DNA of 64,000 bases, from positions 992,001 through 1,056,000 of the forward strand of contig CAVSSP010000004.1 of NCBI GenBank assembly GCA_963730685.1, given 5' to 3'. Source of the DNA: Bog-756 sp963730685 (GTDB lineage Bacteria > Actinomycetota > Acidimicrobiia > Acidimicrobiales > RAAP-2). The translations under genes were made by a program, and so were the position numbers. Shown piece after piece: positions 43,514 to 51,918 of the stretch. The first letter of the stretch is position 1. The number at the start of each line of letters is the position of its first letter. Under the pieces are notes generated by a model. The model saw only the letters and a list, made by a program, of their open reading frames with translations, did no database searches and was not told the DNA's origin.

Positions 43514-44308
43514 GTGCCCGACTTCTCCGCCAAGGACGTCCAGAAGCTCCGCCAGATGACCGGCGTGGGCATGCTGGACGCCAGGAACGCCCTCGTGGAG
43601 AGCGATGGCGATCTCGACAGGGCGGCCAAACTCCTGCGCGAGAAGGGGCTGGCCAGTCAAGCCAAGCGTGCCGACCGCGACGCCTCGGAGGGTGCGGTGG
43701 CCATCGGACTCGCCGACGGCGTCGCCTCGATCGTCCAACTGCGCTCGGAGACCGACTTCGTGGCCAAATCGGACCAGTTCGTGGCCTTCGCATCCACCCT
43801 GGCCGACCTGGTGGCCGACAAGGGCGAGGCGGCCGTCGAGGAGAAGGCGGACGAGATCGACACGTTGAAGATCACCCTCAAGGAGAACATCTCGGTGGGT
43901 CGGGTCGTGCGCATCGAGGCCCCGGCCGGGGGGGTGGTCGACTCCTACCTCCACCTGCAGGCCGGCCGCGGTGTGAATGCCGTGGTCGTCGCCCTCGAGG
44001 GTGGGACGGCGGAGCTGGCCCACGACATCGCCGCCCACATCGCCTTCGCCCGTCCCGTCTACCTGAGCCGTGACGAGGTTCCCGAGGCCGAGGTGGCCGC
44101 CGAGCGCGAGACGGTGGAGAAGATCGCCCGCAACGAGGGAAAGCCCGAAGCACAGCTGGCCAAGGTCGTCGATGGCCGGCTGAACGGCTGGTACAAGGAG
44201 CGGGTCCTCTTGGACCAGCCCTACGTGAAGGACGAGAAGCAGACCATCGCCAAGCTCCTCGGCCCGGCCAAGGTGACGCAGTTCGCCCAGGTCGTGGTGG
44301 GCGACTGA
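43514..44308 (+). CDS. tsf: translation elongation factor Ts
   Basis: A 264-residue EF-Ts. The N-terminal UBA-like motif KLRQMTGVGMLDARNAL and the core SETDFVAK (contacts EF-Tu) are present. The C-terminal QTIAKLLG region is intact. It recharges EF-Tu with GTP. GTG 43514 begins two bases after the rpsB stop, with GAGGAGG inside the last rpsB codons. Confidence 0.97.
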   Translation: MPDFSAKDVQKLRQMTGVGMLDARNALVESDGDLDRAAKLLREKGLASQAKRADRDASEGAVAIGLADGVASIVQLRSETDFVAKSDQFVAFASTLADLVADKGEAAVEEKADEIDTLKITLKENISVGRVVRIEAPAGGVVDSYLHLQAGRGVNAVVVALEGGTAELAHDIAAHIAFARPVYLSRDEVPEAEVAAERETVEKIARNEGKPEAQLAKVVDGRLNGWYKERVLLDQPYVKDEKQTIAKLLGPAKVTQFAQVVVGD

Positions 44309-44315
44309 GGCACCG

Positions 44316-45035
44316 GTGGGTGATCGGCGACGTATCGTCCTGAAACTGTCGGGAGAGGCATTGGCCTCGTCCGCCTCCGACGAGACCATCGATGCGTCGG
44401 TGGTCGAACGGCTGGCCCGGGAGATCGCCCAGACCTGCGACGGGCTCGGCATCGAGCTCGCCGTGATGGTCGGTGGCGGCAATATCTGGCGGGGGACCAC
44501 GGGTGCCGGTGCCGGGATGGACCGGGCCACCTCGGACGCCATGGGGATGCTGGCCACGGTGATCAACGCGCTGGCCCTCCAGGACGCCCTCGAGCACCAC
44601 GGCCAGGCAACCCGCGTGCTGTCGGCCATCCAGATGGCCGAGGTCGCCGAGCCCTACATCCGGCGCAGGGCCATCCGCCACCTCGAAAAGGGCAGGGTGG
44701 TTGTCTTCGCCGCCGGCATGGGCACTCCGTACTTCACCACCGATACGTCGGCGGCCCTGCGCGCCGCCGAGATCGAGGCCGACCTGCTGTGCAAGGGGAC
44801 CCACGGGGGTGTCGACGGGGTGTACACCGCCGACCCCCGCCTCGACCCGACCGCCACCCGCTACGACGAGGTCTCGTTCATGGAGGTGGTGTCGAAGGAC
44901 CTGCGGGTGATGGACCTCACGGCCATCACCTTCTGCATGGACAACGGGCTCCCCATCCGGGTGTTCGACCTCATGGAACCGGGCAACATCCAAAAGGCCC
45001 TCGGCGGCGACGCCATCGGAACCCTGGTCCGATGA
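44316..45035 (+). CDS. pyrH: uridylate kinase (UMP kinase)
   Basis: A 239-residue bacterial-type UMP kinase: IVLKLSGEAL, VMVGGGNIWRG, GTPYFTTDTSAALRAAEIEADLLCKGT and the VDGVYTADP motif. It converts UMP to UDP and forms hexamers regulated by GTP and UTP in relatives. It starts with GTG seven bases after tsf. Confidence 0.97.
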   Translation: MGDRRRIVLKLSGEALASSASDETIDASVVERLAREIAQTCDGLGIELAVMVGGGNIWRGTTGAGAGMDRATSDAMGMLATVINALALQDALEHHGQATRVLSAIQMAEVAEPYIRRRAIRHLEKGRVVVFAAGMGTPYFTTDTSAALRAAEIEADLLCKGTHGGVDGVYTADPRLDPTATRYDEVSFMEVVSKDLRVMDLTAITFCMDNGLPIRVFDLMEPGNIQKALGGDAIGTLVR

Positions 45036-45081
45036 AAGACCAGTTGGCGAACACATCTGGGTGGCCCCCGACCCCGCTGAC

Positions 45082-45087
45082 TACGCT
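45082..45087 (+). promoter_or_regulatory. -10 TACGCT for frr, 9 bases from ATG
   Basis: TACGCT ends nine bases before ATG 45097; no Shine-Dalgarno sequence separates them. It suggests an internal promoter within the rpsB-tsf-pyrH-frr series. Confidence 0.5.
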
Positions 45088-45096
45088 GGTCGGCTA

Positions 45097-45666
45097 ATGG
45101 ACGACGACCTGATCGCGCTGGTGGTCGCCGAAGCGCGAGACCACATGGCCAAGGCACTCGAGCACACGCAGGCCGAGTTCGCCTCCATCCGGACCGGTCG
45201 GGCCACTCCCGCCCTGGTCGAACATTTGAAGGTGGACTACTACGGCGCCGCCACCGAGCTCCGCCAGATGGCCGGGTTCAGTGTGCCCGAGGCCCGCCTC
45301 CTGGTCATCTCCCCCTACGACAAGAGCTCGCTGTCCGCCATCGAGACAGCACTGCAGACTTCTGATCTGGGCATCAACCCGTCCAATGACGGCACGGTGA
45401 TCCGGCTCTCCTTTCCGATCCCGACCGAGCAGCGTCGCAAAGAGCTGGTCAAAGTGGTCAAACAGAAGGCGGAGGAGGGGCACGTCACGGTGCGGAACGC
45501 CCGCCGCTCGGCCCGCCATGACCTCGAGGCCATGCAGAAGGACGGCGACCTTTCGAGCGACGAACTCGATCGGGTGGAGCGCGATCTCGACAAGCTCACC
45601 CAGGAACAAGTGGCAGCCATTGACAAGCTGCTGGCCCACAAGGAGCAGGAGCTCCTCGAGATCTGA
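45097..45666 (+). CDS. frr: ribosome recycling factor
   Basis: A 189-residue protein of standard size. It has the conserved FASIRTGRATPALVEHLKVDYYG region, INPSNDGTVIRLSFP and a long helix ending KLLAHKEQELLEI. It splits post-termination ribosomes with EF-G. The ATG follows a -10 hexamer by nine bases; an in-frame upstream ATG at 45061 is less likely because the hexamer lies after it. Confidence 0.96.
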   Translation: MDDDLIALVVAEARDHMAKALEHTQAEFASIRTGRATPALVEHLKVDYYGAATELRQMAGFSVPEARLLVISPYDKSSLSAIETALQTSDLGINPSNDGTVIRLSFPIPTEQRRKELVKVVKQKAEEGHVTVRNARRSARHDLEAMQKDGDLSSDELDRVERDLDKLTQEQVAAIDKLLAHKEQELLEI

Positions 45667-45716
45667 CAGCCGGCCGACGCCCTGGCGGGCCCGGCCGATG
45701 GGAGGGAACAACCGAC

Positions 45717-47915
45717 GTGGACGACGTCCCAGACGGGCGAGAGGATGAGGTGACGCGAACGGACACTCCCGTGTCGCGTCCCGAGCCGACCGGCCCGGTG
45801 AGCGGCCAGGTGCGCATCGTCGGTGCCGAGCCGGCCGGCGAGAGCACCGCCGAGCTGCCCCTGGTCTCCCGCCACGAGGACGCCGATGTCGGCGAGGGGG
45901 AGGACGGGCCGGACACCTCGGGTATCCCCGACTCGCTCCAGCCCCTCCCGCTGAGCGAGGCCGGCTTCGACCAACCCTCGGTACGTCTCACCGACGAGCC
46001 CGGCCAGGCCGAGGCGAGCGACGCGGTCAGGCCGGTGACCCCGGGACAGACGGCGGTGCCCAGCGGCACTGCCACCGAGTTGCCCCACTGGACCGAGCCT
46101 CCGACGGGCCAGGTGCCGGCCGTCCTGGCCCGCGACACCGGCGACGAGGGGGCCGGCCCGGGTATCGCCGGGCCGAGTTGGCGCGAGGAGGAGTCCGACT
46201 GGGTGGCCCACGACGAGCTCTTCGAGCCCGGAGTGCTGGGTGAAGACGAAGTGGCCATCGGGTCCCTGGACGAGACGGACCGGACCGATGTCGAGCGTCG
46301 GCCGTGGGAGTTCGATCTCGACCGGTCCGACGAGTCCTCGTCCATCGTCGACCCGATCACCGAGCCGGTCGATGTCGTGACGCCCACGGGGGACGCCCAC
46401 GGCGAGGGCCGGGCCGAGGGGGTGGGCCCCCCTGCGGAGGTGTCCGGCACCACCGCGCCGGCCGGCGCAGCCGCTGCCGGCGCCGCCGCGGCCGGTGCCG
46501 CGGTCCGGCCGGACCGCGGGCCGGGGGCCCCGGCACCCGACGAGGCTGCTGCCTCCCTCTTTCCCGATGACGGCAGTTCGATCGACGAGGAGCTGTTCGC
46601 GGCGGACAAGGCGCTGCCCACCGGCTCGGCTCGGATGGGTAAGGCCCGTCGCAGTGGACTGCTGCCGTCGCGGCTCCGGGCCAAGCGGCCCGACGACGTG
46701 GACGAGCTCGCCGAGGCACCGCTGGCCGCCGAGCCTCCCGGGGCATCGGTCACCGACGTCCCGGGTGCGGGCCGCAAGCGTCGCGGCCTGGCCGGGTTGG
46801 CCGCCGCCGACCGGACCGCCGATCGGGAGGGTGGGGCACACACCGACGAGGTGGCCGCCGGGGTGGCGGTGTCCGATGTCGCCCGGGCCGATGACGTCGG
46901 CCCGGGGGTCCAGACCCGATCGCCGAGGCGATCGCTGCGCCGGGCGTCCGAGGACCGCTCGCCGGCCGTGGCCGACAGGGCCCCGGCAGAGGACAGGGCC
47001 GGCGCCAGGGTTCCCACCGGGGGAGGGCCGCCACCGGCCCGCGTCCGGCGTCCCGGGGACCGGGACCCGGACCGACCCAAGGGCCAGGGCAGGCCCGGGA
47101 CCAGCCCGGTGGGAGTCCGCGTCGGCACCGGTCTGGCCGTCGCCGTGGTGGCGCTGCTGGCGTTCAAGTTCGGTACCGTCCCGTCACTGGTGCTGGTGGT
47201 GATCGTGGTGACCTTCGCCGCCGGCGAGTGCTTCGGTGTGCTCCGACGGGCCGGGTACCACCCGGCCACCCTGCTGGGGTTGGTGGGAACGATCTCCCTG
47301 ACCGTCGGGGCCTACACCAAAGGGGTGGCGGCCCTTCCTCTGGTCCTGGTCCTGATCACCGCCTTCACCCTGGTCTGGTACCTGTTCGGGATCGAGCGCG
47401 GTTCACCGGTGGCCGGTACCGCCGCCACGCTCCTGACCGTGGGCTGGGTCTCGTTGATGGGCTCCTTCGCCGGCCTGCTGCTGTCGCCGTCGACGTTCCC
47501 CGACCGGCACGGCATCGCCTTCCTGCTCGGCGCCATCATCGCCACGGTGGCCAACGATGTGGGCGCGCTGGTGGTCGGGGGGTGGATGGGGCGTACCCCG
47601 CTGGCCCCCAGCATCAGCCCCAACAAGACGTGGGAAGGGCTCCTGGGCGGAGCCGTGTTCACCATCTTGGTGTCGACCGTGGGTGTGGGAGCCATCCACC
47701 CGTGGTCGGCGTCGAACGCCGCCCTGCTGGGGGTGGTCGTCGCCGTCGTCGCACCCATCGGCGACCTCTGTGAATCGCTGCTGAAGAGGGATCTCCGGCT
47801 GAAGGACATGGGAACCCTGCTTCCCGGCCACGGAGGGGTGCTGGACAGGGTCGACGCCCTGTTGTTCGTGCTCCCCGCCACCTACTATCTGGTCCGTGCG
47901 CTGAATATCGCGTGA
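45717..47915 (+). CDS. cdsA: phosphatidate cytidylyltransferase with a 460-residue acidic N-terminal extension
   Basis: A 732-residue protein. The C-terminal 265 residues form the multi-helix CDP-diglyceride synthase, with SPNKTWEGLLGG and the signature SLLKRDLRLKDMGTLLPGHGG followed by DRVD. It makes CDP-diacylglycerol for phospholipid synthesis. The first 460 residues are low-complexity, rich in Asp, Glu, Pro, Ala and Gly, with no recognised domain. GTG 45717 has GGGAGGG upstream. Ordinary CdsA is 260-300 residues. Codon use remains GC-rich throughout and there is no stop, so the extension appears to be translated. Confidence 0.9.
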   Translation: MDDVPDGREDEVTRTDTPVSRPEPTGPVSGQVRIVGAEPAGESTAELPLVSRHEDADVGEGEDGPDTSGIPDSLQPLPLSEAGFDQPSVRLTDEPGQAEASDAVRPVTPGQTAVPSGTATELPHWTEPPTGQVPAVLARDTGDEGAGPGIAGPSWREEESDWVAHDELFEPGVLGEDEVAIGSLDETDRTDVERRPWEFDLDRSDESSSIVDPITEPVDVVTPTGDAHGEGRAEGVGPPAEVSGTTAPAGAAAAGAAAAGAAVRPDRGPGAPAPDEAAASLFPDDGSSIDEELFAADKALPTGSARMGKARRSGLLPSRLRAKRPDDVDELAEAPLAAEPPGASVTDVPGAGRKRRGLAGLAAADRTADREGGAHTDEVAAGVAVSDVARADDVGPGVQTRSPRRSLRRASEDRSPAVADRAPAEDRAGARVPTGGGPPPARVRRPGDRDPDRPKGQGRPGTSPVGVRVGTGLAVAVVALLAFKFGTVPSLVLVVIVVTFAAGECFGVLRRAGYHPATLLGLVGTISLTVGAYTKGVAALPLVLVLITAFTLVWYLFGIERGSPVAGTAATLLTVGWVSLMGSFAGLLLSPSTFPDRHGIAFLLGAIIATVANDVGALVVGGWMGRTPLAPSISPNKTWEGLLGGAVFTILVSTVGVGAIHPWSASNAALLGVVVAVVAPIGDLCESLLKRDLRLKDMGTLLPGHGGVLDRVDALLFVLPATYYLVRALNIA

Positions 47916-49222
47916 ACTTCGGGCAGGCTAGGGGGATGGCCGGTTCGATCAACGAGGGGCAGTCGGAGGATCTCCCGGCCGGCGATCCCGGGCGGGCGGG
48001 GGAGCATCCCCTTCCCGGGCCCGTCGGACCAGGTGCGCAGGTGACCGTCTCGCTGGTGGGATCGACGGGCTCGATCGGGACCCAGGCCATCGATGTCATC
48101 GAGGCGTCCCCGGACCGGTTCCGGGTGGTGGCCCTCGGCGCCTACCGCTCCGTCGAGGCACTGGCGGCGCAGGCTCGCTCGCTCCACCCCGACGTGGTCG
48201 CCATCGGTGATCCGGACCGTGCCCAGGAGCTGGCCCGCCAGCTCCCTCCGGGCATCGAGGTGGTGACGGGCACCGAGGGTCTGGCCTCCATCGCCACGAC
48301 GGCCGACGTGGCCGTCAACGGGATCGTGGGGTTCGCCGGCCTGACGGTGACGCTGGCCGCGCTCTCGTCCGGCCGCCGGCTGGCACTGGCCAACAAGGAG
48401 TCGATCATTGCCGGGGCCCCCTTGGTGCGCCAGGTCCGCCGGACCGAGGGTGCCGAGATCATCCCGGTCGACTCCGAGCATTGCGCGCTGCACCAGTGCC
48501 TCCGGGCCGGGACGGCGCCGGATGTCCGGCGGCTGCTGCTCACCGCGTCGGGGGGGCCGTTCCGCGGCCGGGACAAGGACGAGCTGGCCGACGTGGGCGT
48601 GGCCGACGCCCTGCGCCATCCGACCTGGACGATGGGTCCGAAGATCACCGTCGACTCGTCCACCCTGATGAACAAGGGCCTGGAGGTGATCGAAGCCCAC
48701 GAGCTGTTCGGCGTGGACTACGACGACATCGACGTCGTGGTCCATCCCGAGTCCGTCGTGCACTCCATGGTGGAGTTCGTCGACGGCGCCGTGGTCGCCC
48801 AGCTCTCGATGCCCGACATGCGACTCCCCATCGGGTACGCCCTGGCCTATCCGGACCGCCTCCCGACCTCTTTCGGGGCGATCGACTGGAGCACGCTGTC
48901 CACGCTCCGGTTCGAGCAGCCCGATCGGGCGCTGTTCCCGTGCCTCGACCTGGCGTACCGGGCCGGACGGGCGGGGGACCTGGCCCCTGCCTGGCTGAAC
49001 GCGGCCAACGAGGTGGCGGTGGCGGCGTTCCTCGACGGGCGCATCCCCTGGACGGCCATCGCCGAGGTCGTCGAGGGCACCCTCGACCGCTACGAGACGA
49101 CGGGCCCGTCCGGGGCAGAGGGCGGGCACGGTCACCGGACCGTCGAGGACGTGCTCGATGCCGACGCCACCGCCCGCCGGCTGGCCGAGGCCGTCGTGGC
49201 CGTCCGGGAGGCGGCGGCATGA
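47912..49222 (+). CDS. dxr: 1-deoxy-D-xylulose 5-phosphate reductoisomerase
   Basis: A protein of about 436 residues. The NADPH motif is LVGSTGSIGTQ. ANKESIIAG, VDSEHCALHQCL, TASGGPF and the PTWTMGPKITVDSSTLMNKGLEVIEAH active-site region are present. It commits carbon to the MEP isoprenoid pathway. The listed GTG overlaps the cdsA stop (GTGA); ATG 47936 is an alternative that removes eight residues. It pairs with ispG three genes on. Confidence 0.95.
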   Translation: MNFGQARGMAGSINEGQSEDLPAGDPGRAGEHPLPGPVGPGAQVTVSLVGSTGSIGTQAIDVIEASPDRFRVVALGAYRSVEALAAQARSLHPDVVAIGDPDRAQELARQLPPGIEVVTGTEGLASIATTADVAVNGIVGFAGLTVTLAALSSGRRLALANKESIIAGAPLVRQVRRTEGAEIIPVDSEHCALHQCLRAGTAPDVRRLLLTASGGPFRGRDKDELADVGVADALRHPTWTMGPKITVDSSTLMNKGLEVIEAHELFGVDYDDIDVVVHPESVVHSMVEFVDGAVVAQLSMPDMRLPIGYALAYPDRLPTSFGAIDWSTLSTLRFEQPDRALFPCLDLAYRAGRAGDLAPAWLNAANEVAVAAFLDGRIPWTAIAEVVEGTLDRYETTGPSGAEGGHGHRTVEDVLDADATARRLAEAVVAVREAAA

Positions 49223-50547
49223 GCGCCGTCGACCTCGTCTCACCGGCGGACGCGCCGGCGCCGCCGGGCGGGCCCCCTGCTCCGCCCGACCGGGTCAAGT
49301 CCCCGGCCCGCCTGGCCGCCGAGCTGGTCATCGCCATCGTCGTGATCGTGGCCCTCAGCGTGGCGACCGGGCACGTGGACCTGTTGGTGGTCGTGGTCTG
49401 CATCATCGCCATCGTGATGATCCACGAGCTCGGGCACTTTCTGGCCGCCAAGCACGGTGGCATGAAGGTGACGGAGTACTTCGTGGGGTTCGGACCCCGG
49501 CTGTGGTCCTTCCGTCGCGGGGAGACCGAGTACGGGATCAAAGCACTTCCGTTCGGTGGCTACGTGAAGATCCCCGGGATGACCAACCTCGAGGAGGTCG
49601 ATCCCGCCGACGAATCCCGCCTCTACCGCGAGAAGCCGTTCCACTCCCGACTCCTGGTGGCGGTGGCCGGGTCGGCCATGCACTTCTTGATGGCGTTCGT
49701 GTTGCTGTGGGTGCTGGTCTCCTTCGTCGGCGTGCCCAATGCTGCCAAGGTGCAGGTCCAGGGGCTCAACCGCCTGGGCGGGCGGCCGGGGCCGGCCATC
49801 CTCGCCGGGGTGCGGGCCGGCGACGTCATCGTCTCGGTGGACGGCAAGGCGGTCGACGGCAACGTCTCCACGCTGACGTCGACCATCCGCGACCATCCCG
49901 GCCAGCAGGTCACCCTGGTGGTGTCCCGCCAGGGTCAACTCCGCACGCTCACGGTGACGCCGGCCAACGGCAGGGTCGTGCACGAGAGTGGCGACGCCCC
50001 GCCCAAGGGCACCGCCCCCTATGGGATCATCGGGGTCAGCCTGGGCGAGCCGACCGAGCGCACGTCGCCGTTCCACGCCGTGGCCACCGCCGCCGCCGAC
50101 CTCGGGCACTTCATGTGGTCCTCGGTGGTGGGTGTGGCGCATCTCTTCTCGCCGAGCGGCGTGACCCAGCGGTTCGACCAGGTGTCGAGCGCCAAGGCCG
50201 CCAACCAGGCCGCCGCCAACGGCACCAGGGCGGAGTCCATCGTCGGGGTGGTCAACACGGCGACCCAGGCCGCCCAGGCGGGGATCGGTCAGCTGCTCTA
50301 CATCCTCATCGCCATCAACGTGTTCTTCGGCATCTTCAACCTGTTCCCCATGCTCCCCCTCGACGGGGGCCATGTGGCCATCGCCGTCTACGAGAAGATC
50401 CGCACCGGACGGCGCAAGGTGATGTACCACGCCGACGTGGCCAAGCTCATGCCGTTCACCTGGGCGTTCCTCATCTTTCTGGCCATCATCGTGCTCCCCG
50501 CCCTCCTGACCGACGTGCTGCACCCGATGGCCAATCCGTTCGGCTGA
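49219..50547 (+). CDS. site-2 protease family intramembrane metalloprotease (Rip1/RseP-like)
   Basis: A 442-residue membrane protein. The zinc motif HELGH (69-73) lies in the first core helix. A PDZ domain (about residues 185-260) has AGVRAGDVIVSVDGKAV. The third zinc ligand region is NLFPMLPLDGGHV. A Pro-rich cytoplasmic N-terminus precedes the first helix. Relatives cut anti-sigma factors inside the membrane. The ATG overlaps the dxr stop (ATGA). The dxr-rip-ispG order is standard. Confidence 0.94.
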   Translation: MSAVDLVSPADAPAPPGGPPAPPDRVKSPARLAAELVIAIVVIVALSVATGHVDLLVVVVCIIAIVMIHELGHFLAAKHGGMKVTEYFVGFGPRLWSFRRGETEYGIKALPFGGYVKIPGMTNLEEVDPADESRLYREKPFHSRLLVAVAGSAMHFLMAFVLLWVLVSFVGVPNAAKVQVQGLNRLGGRPGPAILAGVRAGDVIVSVDGKAVDGNVSTLTSTIRDHPGQQVTLVVSRQGQLRTLTVTPANGRVVHESGDAPPKGTAPYGIIGVSLGEPTERTSPFHAVATAAADLGHFMWSSVVGVAHLFSPSGVTQRFDQVSSAKAANQAAANGTRAESIVGVVNTATQAAQAGIGQLLYILIAINVFFGIFNLFPMLPLDGGHVAIAVYEKIRTGRRKVMYHADVAKLMPFTWAFLIFLAIIVLPALLTDVLHPMANPFG

Positions 50548-50607
50548 GCCGTGCCCGCACGCGGGGGCGCCCGGGCGGCGCGAAATGGCTCCGGCGGCGC
50601 CCCGCCC

Positions 50608-50613
50608 TAACAT
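50608..50613 (+). promoter_or_regulatory. -10 TAACAT for ispG, 7 bases from ATG
   Basis: TAACAT ends seven bases before ATG 50621, predicting a leaderless ispG mRNA and selecting this start over ATG 50645. Confidence 0.55.
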
Positions 50614-50620
50614 GGGGTGC

Positions 50621-51865
50621 ATGGGACGAACCGGATGGTCGACGATGGACCGTCGACCGACCCGTCAGATCCACGTCGGGGACGTTCCCGTGGGCGGGGG
50701 GGCTCCGGTCACGGTCCAGTCCATGACCACTACGAAGACGGCCGACGCCGAAGGGACGCTCTCCCAGATCTACGCCCTGGCCGCCGCCGGCGCCGACCTG
50801 GTGCGGTGCACCTGCAACGAGGAGGCGGCCGCCGAGGGCCTGGCCCGGATCGTGCCCCGTTCGCCGGTGCCGATCATCGCCGACATCCACTTCCACCACG
50901 AGATGGCGCTGGCCGCGTTGGAGGCGGGGGTCCAGGGGCTCCGCCTCAACCCGGGCAACCTGCGCAAGGCGCACGAGATCAAGCAGGTCGCCTCGGAGGC
51001 CAAGGACCGGGGGGTGCCCATCCGGATCGGGGTGAACGCCGGGTCGCTCCACCCCGATCTCTACAAGCGGTTCGGAGGGGCCACGCCCGAGGCGCTGGTG
51101 GAGTCGGCCCGTATGGAGCTGGCGTACTTCGCCGAGGTGGGCTTCGACGACGTGAAGATCTCGGTCAAGGCGTCCTCGGTGCCGCTGATGATCGAGTCGT
51201 ACCGGCTGGCCTCGGAGACCTTCGACCATCCCCTCCACCTCGGGGTCACCGAGGCGGGTCCCCCTCCGGCCGGGCTCTTGAAGGGCACTGCCGGCATCGC
51301 CACGCTGCTGGCCGAGGGCATCGGTGACACCATCCGCTACTCGCTGACCGCCGATCCGGTCGAAGAGGCCCGGGCCGGCCGGCAGCTGCTCGAAGCCCTC
51401 GGCCTCCGGGAACGCAAGGGCCTCGACCTCATCGCCTGCCCGAGCTGCGGCCGGGCGGAGATCGATGTGATCTCCGTGGCCAAGGCGGCCCAGAGCGCCC
51501 TCGAGGACCGCAATCTTCCCATCCAGGTGGCCGTCATGGGCTGTGTGGTCAACGGCCCGGGGGAGGCACGGGAGGCGGACCTGGGCATCGCCGCCGGCCG
51601 AAAGCGCGGCCACCTGTTCATCAAGGGGAAGATCGTCCGGGTGGTGCCGGAGGACGAAATGGTGGAGGCACTCGTGGCCGAGGCGGAACAGCTCGTGGCC
51701 GAAGGCGTCGAGGCCCGGCTGGCCGCCGCCGACTCGGGCGCCGAGGCCGAGGCCGAGGCGGACAGGGCGGCTCTCATCGAGTCCAAGGGGGTCGATGCCA
51801 ACTCGTCGGAGACCAAGGTGGAGCTGATCCGCAAGAAGTACGGCGGAGATCCACCCTCGGGCTGA
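50621..51865 (+). CDS. ispG: 4-hydroxy-3-methylbut-2-enyl diphosphate synthase
   Basis: A 414-residue [4Fe-4S] enzyme of the MEP pathway. It has VTVQSMTTTKTADAEGTL, the TIM-barrel motif RIGVNAGSL, and cluster ligands in IACPSCGR and MGCVVNGPGE. Residues after about 365 form an Ala/Glu-rich tail ending ELIRKKYGG, longer than in most homologs. It reduces MEcPP to HMBPP using ferredoxin or flavodoxin. Confidence 0.95.
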   Translation: MGRTGWSTMDRRPTRQIHVGDVPVGGGAPVTVQSMTTTKTADAEGTLSQIYALAAAGADLVRCTCNEEAAAEGLARIVPRSPVPIIADIHFHHEMALAALEAGVQGLRLNPGNLRKAHEIKQVASEAKDRGVPIRIGVNAGSLHPDLYKRFGGATPEALVESARMELAYFAEVGFDDVKISVKASSVPLMIESYRLASETFDHPLHLGVTEAGPPPAGLLKGTAGIATLLAEGIGDTIRYSLTADPVEEARAGRQLLEALGLRERKGLDLIACPSCGRAEIDVISVAKAAQSALEDRNLPIQVAVMGCVVNGPGEAREADLGIAAGRKRGHLFIKGKIVRVVPEDEMVEALVAEAEQLVAEGVEARLAAADSGAEAEAEADRAALIESKGVDANSSETKVELIRKKYGGDPPSG

Positions 51866-51904
51866 GCGTCACGGCAGCTCACCGGGGGCCGGGCCGCCGA
51901 CCGG

Positions 51905-51910
51905 TAGGAT
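51905..51910 (+). promoter_or_regulatory. -10 TAGGAT for proS, 8 bases from ATG
   Basis: TAGGAT ends eight bases before ATG 51919. The hexamer is the same as for obg. Confidence 0.55.
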
Positions 51911-51918
51911 CGCCAACC

